Source: Anthostomella pinea (taxonomy: Eukaryota > Ascomycota > Sordariomycetes > Xylariales > Xylariaceae). From it: DNA of 64,000 nt. Below the pieces are notes generated by a model, which saw nothing but the letters and a program-made list of their open reading frames with translations, did not search any database and was not told where the DNA came from. Every line of letters begins with the position of its first letter. Positions within the stretch are counted from its first letter, which is position 1. The translations under genes were made by a program, and so were the position numbers. Below are positions 44,689 to 57,635 of this stretch, piece by piece. The stretch spans positions 2,480,001 to 2,544,000 of the forward strand of contig CAUWAG010000006.1 of NCBI GenBank assembly GCA_963556695.1, in the 5' to 3' direction.

Positions 44689-46741
44689 CTGAACAGACAT
44701 CACACGATGAAGTCATCTCAGTCGCAAACGACACCATCAAGGGAATCAGGGTGTGAGATTTTCATCAAAGTTCAAGGCCTGGTTATGTCGGAATCACCGA
44801 TACGAATGCTGCCCTTCCGGATGACATTCTCCTCGGAGGGAACCCCCTATTGTAGACATCGCGGATGGCATGGTTGAAGATGACTGGATGCGATGTCTGG
44901 TTGGGACAAAAGGGTAGGAACCTAACTCTCAAGCAACGTTCGGCTGGGAGAGGGGCGCAGATTCTGAACTCCGACAGCGCCACAGGAAGGTGATGTCTGG
45001 GTAGGGCAGAGAGGAGAGACAATGATCTCCGGTGAAGTTTCCGCGACTTGGGAAATGATCGTGAGGCCTGGCACAGACTTCTTCGAATAGCTAAGCGCCG
45101 AAGGGTACCGTTACATACTGTCCAGGTCTAGTGGTAAGGGACGAGGCAAAGTAAGTCACATTGTTTTGCTAAGCCCACTGCCAAATGGACTGAGCGTTGT
45201 GCATCCTCGTAAAGGTAGGTAGAAACATGTGACGCTGGTCGCCGGGCGATTGACAGGAAGGTGGTGAATGAAGATGGTTGACGGAGACCGTGATCTCGAA
45301 GGAGTGGTGGATGTGCATGGAGACGATTGATGGTGGTTCTGATTTATGAAGAGGGAAACAGCATTGATTGCAGAATACAATCAGATTGCAAGGAAGTGTG
45401 ATGACAACCACTTACGTGATCAAACAGATTCCGCGTACAAGTATTACGCCTAGACTACTAGAAGATCTCGGGACCATTTATTCCAAGGGTATAAGACGGC
45501 ATAACCATCACCCAATGCGCTTATTTCAGCGCAAGATTGTTCTGTCACCATTTGACATGAACCGGTGTATGCTGCAACGGTAGGGAAAAGAATAAATGCA
45601 TCGAGACCAAATTAAATGATATCCCAATCTCATAGAGCTACCACTACCGGTCGTCCAGCATCCGACTGCTGTCCAGCAAGAGCACGCAAGACCGGATTTC
45701 GTGCCACAGCAAGGAGGAGGGAGAGGTTGTTGGTGAAAGAACGAGAAGACCGCCGGTATACTTACGGACGCATATGACTTGACAAGCAATTGGTACTGTA
45801 CGTGAGAGGTCAACGTCTGATAGAAGACACACGGAAATCCGGCAAGAGCTACAGCACACGACATACCCACCACGTTCCGAGCAAGCAGATATTTGATAGA
45901 CACCGGCCCAGGTACATCAACTCAGTTTAGGTGAAGATGCGTACGAGACGAATGGGCGCAAGGGGTTATTCGTTGGAGAGAAGCAGGAGGATATCAAAGT
46001 GGCGAGGTTTGAAGTCGAGAAGACAGGGGCCCAGGGCTCGCCCCAGAAGATCACAATGACGACAATCAGGCGGTTGATTGAATGCGCTGCATTAGAATGT
46101 GGCCCGCGTTGACTTGAGGTCATGGATGGGAGCGAGGCAGGCCATATTCGTTGGCAGTACCAATGATAGAGTAGTCATTTCAGATATTATGTCCGCATCT
46201 AGTTAATCATCACGAGGGACGAACATCACGACGTACGAGGCACAATTCAAGCAGCTTTCGTAGAACTCTCTGGAATTCGCGTACAGCAGTGAAGGCAATC
46301 ACTGCAATCGGGTATGTAGCGATCCTCAATCAGCGTTCCACGTCCTCTCACACCCGGAGGGTCTGCCCGTGTAAGGCAGGCCTCGACAGGTGCTCATGCG
46401 AAGAGCAGTTTCCAGCTAGCCACCCACGTAGAACTATTGCCCACCTTCGCAGTACACAAAAGCGATTGAACGGAAAAAACGAGTCGCGGGACAACGGATG
46501 ATGCGAAATATCAGGACCCCAAACGCCCCAGTCTGTATTGAGGAACTTTTCGGTATCCGTCGTCTATCTGCAGCTGACGTAGATGTTATTCGTGAGAGGT
46601 CGAGTATGTCCGAAAGACAATATAGATGCCCATGTTTTCATGCGCCCATGCCAGTGAAACAAGTGCTCTGCAGATATCCGAGCCGTACCATGAAGTCGTG
46701 ACCAATGCCCAAGTACGAAGAAAAGACGAGAAGCGTATCCT
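44689..46741. other. no supported gene
   Basis: Frames of 70-125 codons on both strands, without domains or workable introns. Contains the 3' flank of RPS27. Confidence 0.4.
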
Positions 46742-47316
46742 CTACTTTCTTCGGAAAGAGCAGCCCTCTGTGAGTCTCGCCTTTCCACCGGTAGGTTGGC
46801 ACAGGACAGTGGTGCAGCCCTGGCAGATGACAACGGTCTGTGCGTGCGAGAAAACGGTGGTGATCGTGAAGCAGCCGGGGCACTTGACGTCCATGAAGAA
46901 GGACCGGGGAGCGGGAACCAGGGTCTACAAACTAGTCAGTATCACCGCTTGCTACCTTGACTTGTGTCATCACCGGTAACGTACCTTGAGCTTGTGCTTC
47001 TTAGCCTCGGCAGCCGGGCTGGGGTTGAGCAGATCAACGGCGAGAACCTGAGATAAAATTTCGTCAGCATAACGGCACTATTTTGATGTAGTGAAAAATG
47101 ACCCGAGGGTTCATCAAATTCCGTATGCGCCATTCCATCCTGCCAAGAACAATCACATCGATGACCCGTCCGTAGTGGTTTGTCGTCGTAGAGGTCGTTG
47201 TCGAGGGGTTTGACAATGATTCGGACCCGGGCAGGCGGAGTGGCGGACGTGGTTGCCTCACGAACGGACTCGGGGCAGGGAAGCGGCGGAACAGAGCGTC
47301 GCAGCCGACTTACCAT
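46742..47316 (-). CDS. RPS27: 40S ribosomal protein S27 (eS27)
   Basis: Three exons: 47314-47316 (only the ATG), 46985-47047 and 46742-46924. The introns are 266 nt (GTAAGT...ATCTCAG) and 60 nt (GTACGT...CTGACTAGTTTGTAG). The spliced protein has 82 aa, exactly the family length: [69 protein letters not shown]. The four cysteines in two CxxC pairs (CPGC, CQGC) form the zinc ribbon of eS27, a small-subunit protein. An intron directly after the start codon is common in fungal ribosomal-protein genes and hides the true start from simple ORF searches. All residues expected for function are present. Confidence 0.97.
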
Positions 47317-47985
47317 CTTGTCTGAATGTCACGAAGATTGTCTTGATCGATAGGTTGGCAAGCGTGGTGTTGTCTGATGAAATCTGACAGCGTCGAGTGC
47401 AGATTTGTGATTGCGATCGATGGTAGATGATGAGGGGAAAGAGGTCGTGTGTGGATGGAGGTTAAAAGTTCGTCTGCAATTTCGGGGTGGCAGATTTTGG
47501 TTGGCGGGCTAGCTCCAGCAGATCTGTGCAGTGCAGTGGCCACTGGGGAGGCGACTCAGGCGAGATGGATGCACTGGAAGGACCCTTCTGGTGGGTTCCT
47601 CAATCCAGCTTAGCGGCGAAGAGGGCTAGGGCTTTGGTACCCACTCTTCTTTGGAGGTTCTGATCCGTGCCGCCATTGTGCCATTTTCTTGTGCTCAACA
47701 GCTGCCAGCCAGGACGTCCCAGCCGCCAGCTTTTATGGGGCCCTGACAACTGATTGTCTGCTTATCGCAAAGATGATGGCGATGCAAGCTTGGAGGGGCA
47801 GAGGTCCATGTCGCTCGCTGCCTGGAGGTGTCGAAAGCAAAGAGCATATCAACATTCAAACGCAAGACAGAGGGATCGAGCAGGAGTCTCTTTTACACTT
47901 CCACTGTGTTATTTCAGCGGATCTGAAGATTCGAGTCAATCGGTGGGATCCGGCCAAAGTCACGACACTCAACAAATCTTGAAAG
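47317..47985. other. divergent promoter region
   Basis: Separates RPS27 (-) from the phosducin-like gene (+). No gene is apparent. It includes the 5' leaders of both genes. Confidence 0.6.
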
Positions 47986-48833
47986 ATGGCTGCCCCTGCC
48001 GAACAGCGCATTGCTGTGCCCATCGACGACCCGAATGCGGACACTGAGTGGTATGGTATTCTAGATGTTCCAGACACTGCCAAAATAGTACCGAATTATC
48101 TGATGGCTGCACCAGGAATGACATACTCCGGAAACATGGCGTCATCCCCGAGAAACCCCCTTCACCTACTCCCATGATCGATGAAGCAATCCAAGAAGGC
48201 CGTCGACTAGCACACGAGAACAGGTTAGAGGGCAAGGAGCTTGACGAACTCGATGCGCTCGAAGACGACGAAGACGAGGCCTTCCTGGAGCAGTATCGAC
48301 AGAAGCGAATGCAAGAGCTGAATAGCCTGACCAAGAAGTCCATACATGGCACTGTCTACCCGATAACGAAACCCGAATACTCGCGTCAAGTCACGGAAGC
48401 CTCGAACAACAGCCCAGTCTTTGTTAATCTCACATCACCTATGGGCAACAATGTCGAGTCGAGAGTCCTGTCAGAACTTTGGCGGCAGGCAGCCAAGGAA
48501 TACGGAGACATCAAGTTCTGCGAGATCAGAGCTGACAAGGCAATCGAGAATTATCCCGATCGCAACTGCCCGACGATCCTCGTATACAAGAATGGCGATA
48601 TCGTCAAGCAGATTGTCACCCTCGTCACCGTCGGAGGCGTTCGAATAAGCATGATGGAGATTGACAACTTGCTTGTCGAAGTCGGGGCTGTTGGCGAGAA
48701 GGACATGAGAGTGGTCAAGCGGAAGAGAGCGGCGGAAGATGCGAGGGAAGAAGAGATGATGGGGAAACGGATCAAGAGTGGGGACTTGAGACATGCGACG
48801 GATGGTGATGACGACGATGATGATTGGGATTGA
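47986..48833 (+). CDS. PLP2: phosducin-like protein (PLP2/PDCL3 type), CCT chaperonin cofactor
   Basis: Exon 1 47986-48050, intron 48051-48115 (65 nt), exon 2 48116-48833; 260 aa. Splicing gives ...NADTEWNDILRKHGVIPEKP, the conserved start of this family (W-x-D-I-L-R-x-x-G-I-I-P-E/P), which unspliced frames lack. Then come an acidic helical linker (LEDDEDEAFLEQYRQKRMQEL), and a thioredoxin-like fold domain (about residues 95-210) with VFVNLTS, CPTILVYKNGDIVKQ and no CxxC active site, as in phosducins. The C terminus is basic, then acidic (DDDDDDWD). Phosducin-like proteins assist folding of actin, tubulin and G-beta by the CCT chaperonin. It is a typical single-copy cytosolic gene. Confidence 0.9.
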
Positions 48834-49444
48834 GAGCTGTATGTTTTGAAGCACGACGGTTTGCTCGACAACGTGCTCATCATCGCCGACGAATCGTGAG
48901 CATGCAGCATCGCTCCTCGAATCGATACTCGGATAGGGGGCCGTACATCAGGCAGACCACCAATCAACTGAGTGTCCATACGAATGAGAGGCACTCTCGA
49001 GATTCCGCGACGAGCAAACCGCATTCCCACATTCTATCTCAGGAATAACTCCAGCTTTGTTTGATATGACTCGGGAATGACTGAATGATTGAATTGGGGA
49101 AGTTCGACGGGCTGGTGTTGGCCATGGAGGAGGGCTAGGCCCATCGATGCATTACATAATACGTGTATGTGGAACCGAAGTGTACTGGGTACGTACCGAT
49201 AACCGATAACCGATAGCTGATTGTGAAAGGTGGGGCGCCGGTGACGCGCGCCGCCAAGCTCGAGTCCGCTGCACTTTCCTGATCCATGTTTCCTCCCGTC
49301 GTTGCAGAGTCGCGTCTCTCCAACTGCATTGACATCAATCTCCAATTCAGCTTTTGGAGCTCAATCATCGAGGGGTCCCCTCCACCACCCACACTAGGAC
49401 ACAGCTCAGTCGTTTCAAACTGCACACTTACGACCCTGCCAATC

Positions 49445-51226
49445 ATGGCAGACGAACCGACTCTTCCTTCCCTACCCACGGTCGCTTGGGATTCCGAGAC
49501 CCAGACCTTCCGGAACACGCGAAAGCGGAACCGCGATCTGGCACCTGCGCCGCCTCTTTTCTCCAACTCGAGTGACCCGGCCGTATTCTCCAGCGACGAT
49601 GACCCCAACGTGGATAACTACGCTCATGGACGACACCGAAAGAAGCGCTATGTTGGTTCGTGGTACCAACAGCAGTCGGCATCCTCCGACTCGGCCTTCA
49701 GCGACGAGAGAACACTTCCTGCCAAGGGCAAGAGGACATTCGAACGTCAAGTCGATTCTGGTGTGTGGATGGGGAGTGACAGTTCATTGGATTTCGAAGA
49801 CGACATGAGCATCCAGTTCGACACGCCCGCGGAATCCAAACTACCTCAGTTGAAATACACCCAGGCTGTCGGGACAAAATCCCCAACGGAGGACATGGTC
49901 CGCCTGAAGATACAAACAGCCATTGACAATGGTGATGAGAATATCGACTTGTCGTAAGTCACCATCTCTTATGAAGCTTAGCGACTGGCGGCTGGCTATT
50001 TGCGTACTCTTCTGGGACGAACCTGACGAGAGAATAGATCACTCGACATCAAAAGTATATCCAACGCGACCATCGCTCAATTGAATGAGTTCTCTTGTAT
50101 CCCTCTGGTGGCTGCGGGCGTTCCCTTCGAGCAAAAAGAACCCGAACTCAAGCTCTACTTATTCAACAATCCTCTTCAGCGCGCCCCGGGAGCTCTGTTC
50201 AATCTGGAATATCTAACGGTTCTTAGCCTCCGAAATGCTCAGATATCAAAGCTTCCTCCGAGTATTGGGAAGCTGCGGAACTTGGAGACCCTGAATCTAT
50301 CACTCAACCGTCTTCGATACTTGCCGGCCGAACTTCTGGATCTCGTCAAGGGTCCAGGAAAGCTACGTACCTTAAACCTTCATCCTAATCCTTTCCACTT
50401 GAGCGAACACCTTCCACAACTTCGGCACATTGAGCCTAAGCCTAGGAGCGATCAGCATGAAGATAATGTCGATCCAATCTACGAGCTAGAACAATCAGCC
50501 GGCTCTGTTACTCGATACTGCCTTTATGGAGACGTAGCACTTCGAAACGCTATGAATATCACCCGTTCAGATGGCCTCGATCACGCTAGGTGGGAGGCGA
50601 TTGTTCTTGCACGATCACCAGTGGAGTTCAGCGACAGTCGCGGGGTTATACTTTCGAAATTCCAGTTGCCTCAGGAGGAAGTGGTCGGGTCCGGCGGTGC
50701 TGCTTCCGAAGAGCTATCCAGCGTTACAGTGCAGACTGAAGCACTCGCTTCCCGGCCAAGCCCACCGCAGTCTAGCCGAGACCGCGTGGTATCCTGCAAC
50801 CGGCAGAGTCGAGTCCCATCTTTGCTTGAACTGGCATTGCAGTCCTGCTCTCGGACTGGGCAACTTCGAGAGCTTCCGTCTTATCTTCCACTCAATGCGC
50901 CGCCGCATTTCGCGAAACTACTTGATCGCATAGCTGAGCAAGGTACAGAGAATGAAAACCGAGGAGATGTGCCATGCTCGGTCTGCAAGCGACGAGTGGT
51001 AGTGCCGATGACGCAGTGGATAGAATGGTGCGACATGTCGCAGCTGGTCGGCTATCCAGGGTCACCCCCATACTGGGTTCCGATAAGCTTGAATAGGTGC
51101 GAAAACGCAGTGCCATTTCTGCGAAGAGGTTGCTCCTGGAACTGCGTCCCCCAGGCCAGCATGGTTGGGCAACCTGTATGTGGCGTTCTGAGACAAGGCG
51201 CCGAGATACCCAAGGACAACGTATAA
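49445..51226 (+). CDS. leucine-rich-repeat protein, 565 aa
   Basis: Exon 1 49445-49953, intron 49954-50037 (84 nt: GTAAGT, CCTGACG branch, AATAG), exon 2 50038-51226. The first ~150 residues are disordered with acidic patches (SSDSAFSDE, SSLDFEDDMSIQF). The middle (about 200-300) has leucine-rich repeats: LTVLSLRNAQISKLPPSIGKL, LETLNLSLNRLRYLPAELL and LRTLNLHPNPF. The C-terminal part carries CSVCKRRVVVPMTQWIEWCD and ends with VPFLRRGCSWNC, a cysteine-containing module seen together with LRRs in fungal proteins, perhaps metal binding. A protein-interaction role is likely; the partner is unknown. The ATG was chosen because the upstream in-frame codons read like leader sequence. Confidence 0.8.
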
Positions 51227-51486
51227 CTAGCCTCTCTCGCATCGTGAGTGCAGGGTTACTGGAGAGAAAGGAGAATGCGACTTTTCTCGCAGTACCCGGA
51301 ATTGTCAGCTTGATGGGATTAAGCTTTGACGGTGTCAGTCAGTGTATCTGACCTCAGCGTGGTCTAACCGTTATCTGTATTGTCAATACTAGTCAATGAA
51401 TACCAGAACATAAGAGGCACTCCCACCGCAAGGCCCAGTCTCAAGAAGTGAAAGGCGTATAAATATTGGTTCCTAACCGGCCCTCC

Positions 51487-52290
51487 CTATTTAGTAGTCA
51501 GTAGAGTCGACTGCAACCGCTTTTGCCGGTTCTGTCTCGGTGCCATTGACACGGGAGCGCCACCAGTTACAACATACAAGATCTGACTATCTCCCCATGT
51601 CCTACCAAAGGCGGCAGCAGAGCCGCCACCGACGACGAGCTGGCCCGAGCCGTCCGCATCGACGATGAACACCTTACTAGTGAAGTCTGTCGTCACCCAA
51701 GTCTTCCCGGCCTTGTCGAACGCGAAGTCATCGAGATTGGCAGCTACCGGGTACCCTTCCTCGCCAATGGCCAGGCGGACGTAGGTAGACACCAAGCCGG
51801 GGTTGGTCTAGTAGAGGTGCCCATCTCGCTCGCCCCTTCAGCCGGTTGACGCCGATAGGGATTATGGTGTTGATTCTGGGCTCGGCACTATCTGCGACGC
51901 CGCGATCACCAACGCGTACGTACTCGCCCGACGCGGTGTCGCTTCCAAGGCGCCAGGCCGAGTTCAATGTGGCAACGATCGGCTATGAGGACTACGCTTG
52001 ACGTGGCCGTCGGCACGTCCGCCATGGCACTCCCGCTATGCCGTTTGGGAATCTGGCTTCAGGCTTGCGGGCTTCCCCGTCGGACGAGGAGACCGGCGTC
52101 GTCGTCGTGGCGTCGAAGGAGAGCTAAATGGCTGCGAATGCGCCCCTGAGGATATAAATCGAGGCAGTCGACGACAATAGGGTCATGATAAGGTCGCCGT
52201 TGGGTGGGACTACGAATTTCTCTAGCCAGGTCCCGGTCTCCAGCCCCTGGAACTGGAATATCGTCTCCGTCGGGAGCAAAGGAAGGTGAG
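51487..52290 (-). pseudogene. decayed SMP-30/NHL-type beta-propeller gene
   Basis: Several minus-strand segments in different frames together read like one secreted beta-propeller of the kind common in fungal genomes near SMP-30/gluconolactonase: FQFQGLETGTWLEKFVVPP...GDLIMTLLSSTASIYILRG (52270-52160), then LNSAWRLGSDTASGEYVRVGD (51970-51900), then NLDDFAFDKAGKTWVTTDF and SKVFIVDADGSGQLVVGGGSAAAFGR...LYVVTGG (51750-51560). Stops and frameshifts lie between them. A possible signal-peptide exon SFTAFVLDLLAVPALSA is on the same strand at about 52993-52943, separated by unrelated-looking DNA. It cannot encode a full protein. Confidence 0.6.
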
Positions 52291-54368
52291 TTGCGCGAGG
52301 CCTAGGCTGTGGTGTTGCCGTGGCGAGCGACGGGCCGCGGAGAAATGCCAGGGGTCATCAACGAGGAGAACATGATGGCGCAAGGTTTATCGCTGTCTTG
52401 TTGCGGTGTGGAAGCTTAGGGTCAGTGACTACTCTTTACTTTAAATACTTACTTAAGGAGCTGCCCGAATTAACGCACGATCCGAAACGAGACAGATCGA
52501 TGTGGGCATCGTTATTGGTGACGAGCCTGCCACGAAGAGTCCCCCGACAATCCTGGCCCCTGAAGAACAGAATCCCCACTGCTGTTCGTAGAATGGCACG
52601 GGCCCTCAGGGGTAGCGCAAGTCTCCTTCCATTCTGAGTCCCGCGTAGAGGAAGCGAAGTCAGTTTGTCCAGGAGCCTTGACCGGCACGATCTTTTCATT
52701 CAACTCGTCGGGCAGGGTGGCCGGAAAATCATTAGCTTCTCCCTTCTAGCATAGACGGTGCCCCACGGCTGGAAAGGGGCCACGCTGAGCTTGGGCTTCT
52801 CACTGCAGTGCGCTTTGGTGTTGGGCATGTCATCGATTGGCTGAAGTTTTTGGCTGTACAGAGCTTGAAGTAGGGGGGTTGTGCCCGTTTGGAAGAGGGC
52901 GTCTCTCGATCATGCCAACTCCGGAGGTCGAAGCAGAGAGGGCTGGCACGGCGAGTAGGTCAAGGACAAAGGCGGTGAAAGACTTGGCCTGCCTGCTGAT
53001 GGGAATGGGTAGTTGTATGGTATTGACAGTGTGCCTAATGCAATGGGCGGAGAGGGATGATTGGGGAAATTGATCTTTCGTCAAGATGTGCGGACTGTAG
53101 GTGATCTTGTAAGACGTATCGAACGACCCCTATATGTACTCACCACTGGAACTTGAAGTTCAAGCAATCCTAGCATCGACGCCGTCAAGATTCACTTTCA
53201 GACGAAAATCGCTCGCATGTGTCTCACGTCTCAGGTTCTGGACTGTTCAAAGCTTCGAATTCGCAGCAGTCTTGTGGGAGTCCGTCCACAATGCTTCTAG
53301 GTGAGACGACGGGGCTGCGACTCCAACATCCATGGCTAGCAAGCCCAAGAGACTGTCTCACGAGAAGAATCCGCCTGACCTGCCATAAATTGAGATCAGA
53401 GGGACTACGTGACAAGCCAACCAAGCCATACGGTTCTATCGTCATCCCGACGGGATGGAAGAGCCATACTGCGGGCAGCCGTACACGAGACGATCTCTAG
53501 TTGAGGCAAGCTGGTTTGGACGAGGAGCGGCAGTATCCAAGATGCACCGATGCTGGATTTCGTCATGCAGTTGTTTCAGACAAAGATCAACGAGCAACGA
53601 GTATATCGAATGGTACCCAAGAAGATGTCGTGTGTGAAGAAGGCCACTGGATCCATGTTTTGACAAGCGATGAGGAATATCTTTGAATGAGAGCAGCGGG
53701 ATCGACCGCACTCAAATGACGGTGCTCACGACACAAAGATGAGCCGGATTGCTGCGGATCGAGTGGGAGGCATTAAACTCGAGTCTTTCATACTCTTAGA
53801 CGTTTCATGAATCAGCTCCGGAGCTCCAAGGCGAGTATCGCATTTCGTTGAAGTATCCACGTGTCGTAGCTAGCCCCCAAACTCCCAACCGCCAAAGCAT
53901 TCGAGGCGTCTGTGAGACATTCAGCTACTACCTTTTTCATTGCAATCTAACTACATAGTGCCCCTCAGGCTTTTGGTTTCTGCTCAGTGTGAAGCAATTC
54001 TAGAGCAACAGAGAATGACCATGTTGCCAAGTCTGCAAGACCAAATCCTGTCGACAGTGACTCCTAAATCAAGGTACAAGACCCAAGAAGCGGCTGCCTT
54101 CTAGGAACAGCGGCATCTTGTAGACCCAATGAACCAAGTGTGAAACTGCCAGTCATGTGTGGTGGTTTCCAATCTAGACGGTTGATACAAGATCTTGCAG
54201 TGGCATGGACACCGAGTATCTGGTTGTTCCGGCAGATCTCCACCAGGAAGATTCACCGAAGTTGGTGATAACGAAGAATGGTGTGCTGGCCACTCGATAT
54301 CGCCTTTTCCCTCCTCCATTGTGGTACAGGGTGTCGCTCATATATGGGAATAAGTTAGGAGGTCAGCC
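52291..54368. other. no supported gene
   Basis: Apart from the possible signal-peptide remnant at about 52943-52993 (-), no frame has domain or splice support on either strand. It includes the 3' flank of the Hsp70-like gene. Confidence 0.4.
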
Positions 54369-56782
54369 CTACTCGTGAGCGACTGAGATGTTCTTGGATG
54401 CGAGCTGGATACCATTGTGCGAAATGAAAAAGTCGGCTGCGGCGCCCGAGACTTCCATCTTGAAGTCCAAAGTGAATCGATAGTGCGGAATACCAGCTCC
54501 CCGGCCGAGTGGCAGTGTCTCAACAGGCACTGGAGTTTTCCACGATACGCTCGCAAACAACTGCACGCACTTGTCTTGTCTGCTGGGGGCCCGCTCATCA
54601 TGACACACGTAAATCTCGGTGGTTCGCGACTGAATACCTCTCTTCTTGCAATCGAACTGGTGGTATATCGATTCGCTCTTCGAACTGCGAGTAGAGATAT
54701 CATCGCCCTGAAGTGTAACGATTAGTATAGTTCAAACCGGCCGTTTCCATGTAGCATTACCCGCTTCACTGCCCACGTCATTTGCTTCCACGCCACCCAC
54801 TCTCCATCGTACTCGTCCCATCTCTTGTCTCTCTTGTCGTGTACTCCCTCAATGAAATTGGTCGCGTAACACCAACCGTAACTCGCACGAGCGATTCGGG
54901 ATCGCACTTGAACTGTCTGCTTGACTAGCCCTTGGCTCATGGCACCAGAGAGGGTTGCGCCTCGGCAGATGGCAGACCACCTAAGCGCATAATTTTAGCT
55001 TGTGCTCAACACCCTCAAGTTGGTCAATACTACTCACGCATCCTTGGATTCTAAAAGTTCCGTGGGACGGTCTCCGAGCCATTCTTTCAGACACTTGTAG
55101 AGATAGGCGGAGCGACCGAATCCACCGACAAGTATAATAAACTATATTCTTTATTAGTTCATCTAGTTCCTGCAAGGCTCAAGATGCGTACCTTTGGGTG
55201 CTTTGCGGTCTTGGTCAGAATCTCACGGAGCTGGTCCTTAACCAACTTGCGGATCTTGGGAAGGACTGCCGAGAAGAGTTGCTCGATGTCATGCCTAGGA
55301 TAGTTAGATATTTGACAATCGGGGTTTCTGGTCTTATTTAACTTACGCCGTAAGCGTGGGATCTCTCTGAGTCAGTGGTGATGGCAGTTGAATCGTCCAT
55401 GACTTGGTTGATCCATCGAACTTGCGTTTGACTATACCATTTAGTGTTAGTGGAATATTCTACAAGTGGGAGATGGTGGCCTTGATTGGTTTTGTAAGCC
55501 TGTTAATGCGCAATGACAGGCACATCGATGGGCTCAGCTTGGAGTCACTTACTCCTGTCCTCCCAGTTCTCCTTCATGATCGCCGTAATTTGAGGTCTAC
55601 TCAATGACTTCCAGGTAGGTAGCGAGATCTCCCTGATCATTCTCGCTTCGAACTTCTCGTCGACAAACGAGGCTCCACAGAGGTCGCCTGGTGAGTTCGT
55701 GAGCCACGTACTTGATGCGCATATTGGTACGAATACATACCATCACCTTCCACGCACTCGGTGACCACAAGAGGCTTGGGTACCTCTATCTTGTAGCTGA
55801 TTACATCGCTGCGTTATGCGAGTCAGCTCATGACATCTGAAACAAGGCCTGGGGATTTTTTTGCATTATCGGGAAGGCGGCAACTCACACTGTACCCCCA
55901 CCAGCGTCGACGACAACAAAGGTGTCGCCAGCCTTCAGGTTTCCGCGTCTACGGTGCTCGTGGGTGGTGGCAAAGGCAGCAGCCTCGGGCTCCGAGATGA
56001 AAGAAACAACAGTGGGCCCTGCGGCCCTGTTTTTCATGATCCCGGCACGCTTAGCAGCCAGACGCATTCGGTCTCGTGTGTAGTCTTTCCAGATCGCCGG
56101 AACGGTGAGCACAACGTGAAAGGGAACGGCGTCAATTATGGCACCTTCCGTCTTCATGATCTTCATCAACACGTGGCTCCACAGCTTTCCTAGGTAGTCG
56201 CCGACGATTTCGACGGCGGTTTTGCCCGAATCTTTAAGCTTGCGACGTGCAGCTCGCAAATGGAACGAATCACGTAGATGCGCCTGCAGATCCTCTTGCT
56301 CGAGGAGGAGAAGCTTGAACCACTCGAACGGCTCGACGTCATCGGGAATCTCGTATCCCCAGTAAATGTCGTCGGTGAGCACGTCATAGTAGATCTTGGA
56401 TGGGACTTTTTGGGCCTCGTGAGTGTTGGAACGATCCGTGTCCCAGTCTCTGATCACTTCGGGGTCTTGGGGTTCATCCGACTCATCGTCGCATAGGTAC
56501 CAAGATGCACCGGAGAAGCTGTGAATAGAGGTACAGTAAGTATATTGGATACGCAAAGCTAGGCAGAGCAATGGGTTGGAAGAGCCGCAGAGTCAATACT
56601 CATTTCATTACTAGACGCCTTCTCCAGCTGCTTGGATAGCCCCAACCGGGGTATGAGACGAGATTCGTGACAAAGGACAGGAGAGGGCCGATAGCTAATT
56701 TGCTGGGAAAAAAATTTCAAACTTACGTAGTACCGAAGTCAAGGCCTACCACTAGTGGGAGTCGCTTCGGAGATGCCGCCAT
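54369..56782 (-). CDS. Hsp70-superfamily protein (fungal Hsp12A-like), nine exons
   Basis: Exons 56727-56782, 55889-56518, 55741-55808, 55553-55687, 55347-55431, 55192-55294, 55038-55141, 54761-54980 and 54369-54707 sum to 1740 nt and give 579 aa with no stop; every intron has GT...AG with short fungal branch sites. The actin-like ATPase fold is visible: LPLVVGLDFGTTFSG at the start (phosphate 1), FISEPEAAA, DAGGGTVDVISYKI (phosphate 2), and FIILVGGFGRSAYLYKCL (adenosine motif). The C-terminal half lacks a classic Hsp70 peptide-binding domain and the EEVD end, as in the expanded Hsp12A-like proteins of filamentous fungi, whose clients are unknown. Intron-rich structure differs from housekeeping Hsp70 genes. 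It is divergently transcribed from the gene at 57636. Confidence 0.88.
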
Positions 56783-57192
56783 GGTGGTGCTTGAGATGCT
56801 GGTAGAACACTGGAGGATGATCAGCTTGGCGAGAACAGACTGAGGTGAGGTCAAGAAGAAAATAAAGTTGCAATAGAAACGACAACGATTTGTGCACCTT
56901 CCTGCAAATCACCACCGGAAGAGAGTTGGCTCAGGTAATTTTGCCAACGAATATGTCGACTGCTTTGAAATTTTGAGGCGGACAGGAGGGATTATCGGAA
57001 GGTGCATTGCGTACCGCTTGGAGAATGACGGCCTCCTGGAGTTGAGATCGACGTGACAGAGGTCGAGGAACAGGGTCACAGACAGGTAAAGGCAGCGAGG
57101 GAGGGCCTGAAAACTGATGCCCACAAGATGCCACTGGGGCGAGAATGTGACGAGGTGGAAAAAACGAGACAGAGGCCTGCAGTACAAAATAA

Positions 57193-57229
57193 GGTACGAA
57201 GGTACGGAGGTACGGAGGTACGGAGGTAC
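57193..57229. repeat. 8-bp tandem repeat GGTACGGA, about 4.5 copies
   Basis: GGTACGAA followed by three GGTACGGA units and a partial unit, in the shared upstream region of two divergent genes. Confidence 0.85.
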
Positions 57230-57635
57230 AAAATGAGGTAAGTACCTTGAGTGCCCAGATGACGGGAAGTGTGGGATTGGAGTGCCATTTCAGGTTGCTA
57301 CAGAAGTGCTTCAAGCACTAATGTTTTCACCCGGGCACCTGCTCAAGGATACGTGCGTGTCCCAGGCATCACCACAGAATTACAACAGTCCTTCCATTCT
57401 GACCCACCTCTCAACCCAGCCCACCTTGGGCATGATCTCACTCCGGGACATCTCTGCACCTCACATCACCATATTCTTCCTGCAATTGCAACATATTTTG
57501 CATTGCGGTACGTCTTCAGTACAGTGATTCTCTGGGGAGTCGGCATCTTCTTTCCATATACCTCGTCTTTTCTCCTTTCAGCATACGGCTCTTCGCAGCT
57601 GCCAGCATCAGAACGATAACCATACCCGCCTCAAT

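Noticed and set aside
55861..56193. plus-strand 110-aa ORF
   Set aside because: Lies antisense to exon 2 of the Hsp70-like gene and spans a splice site.
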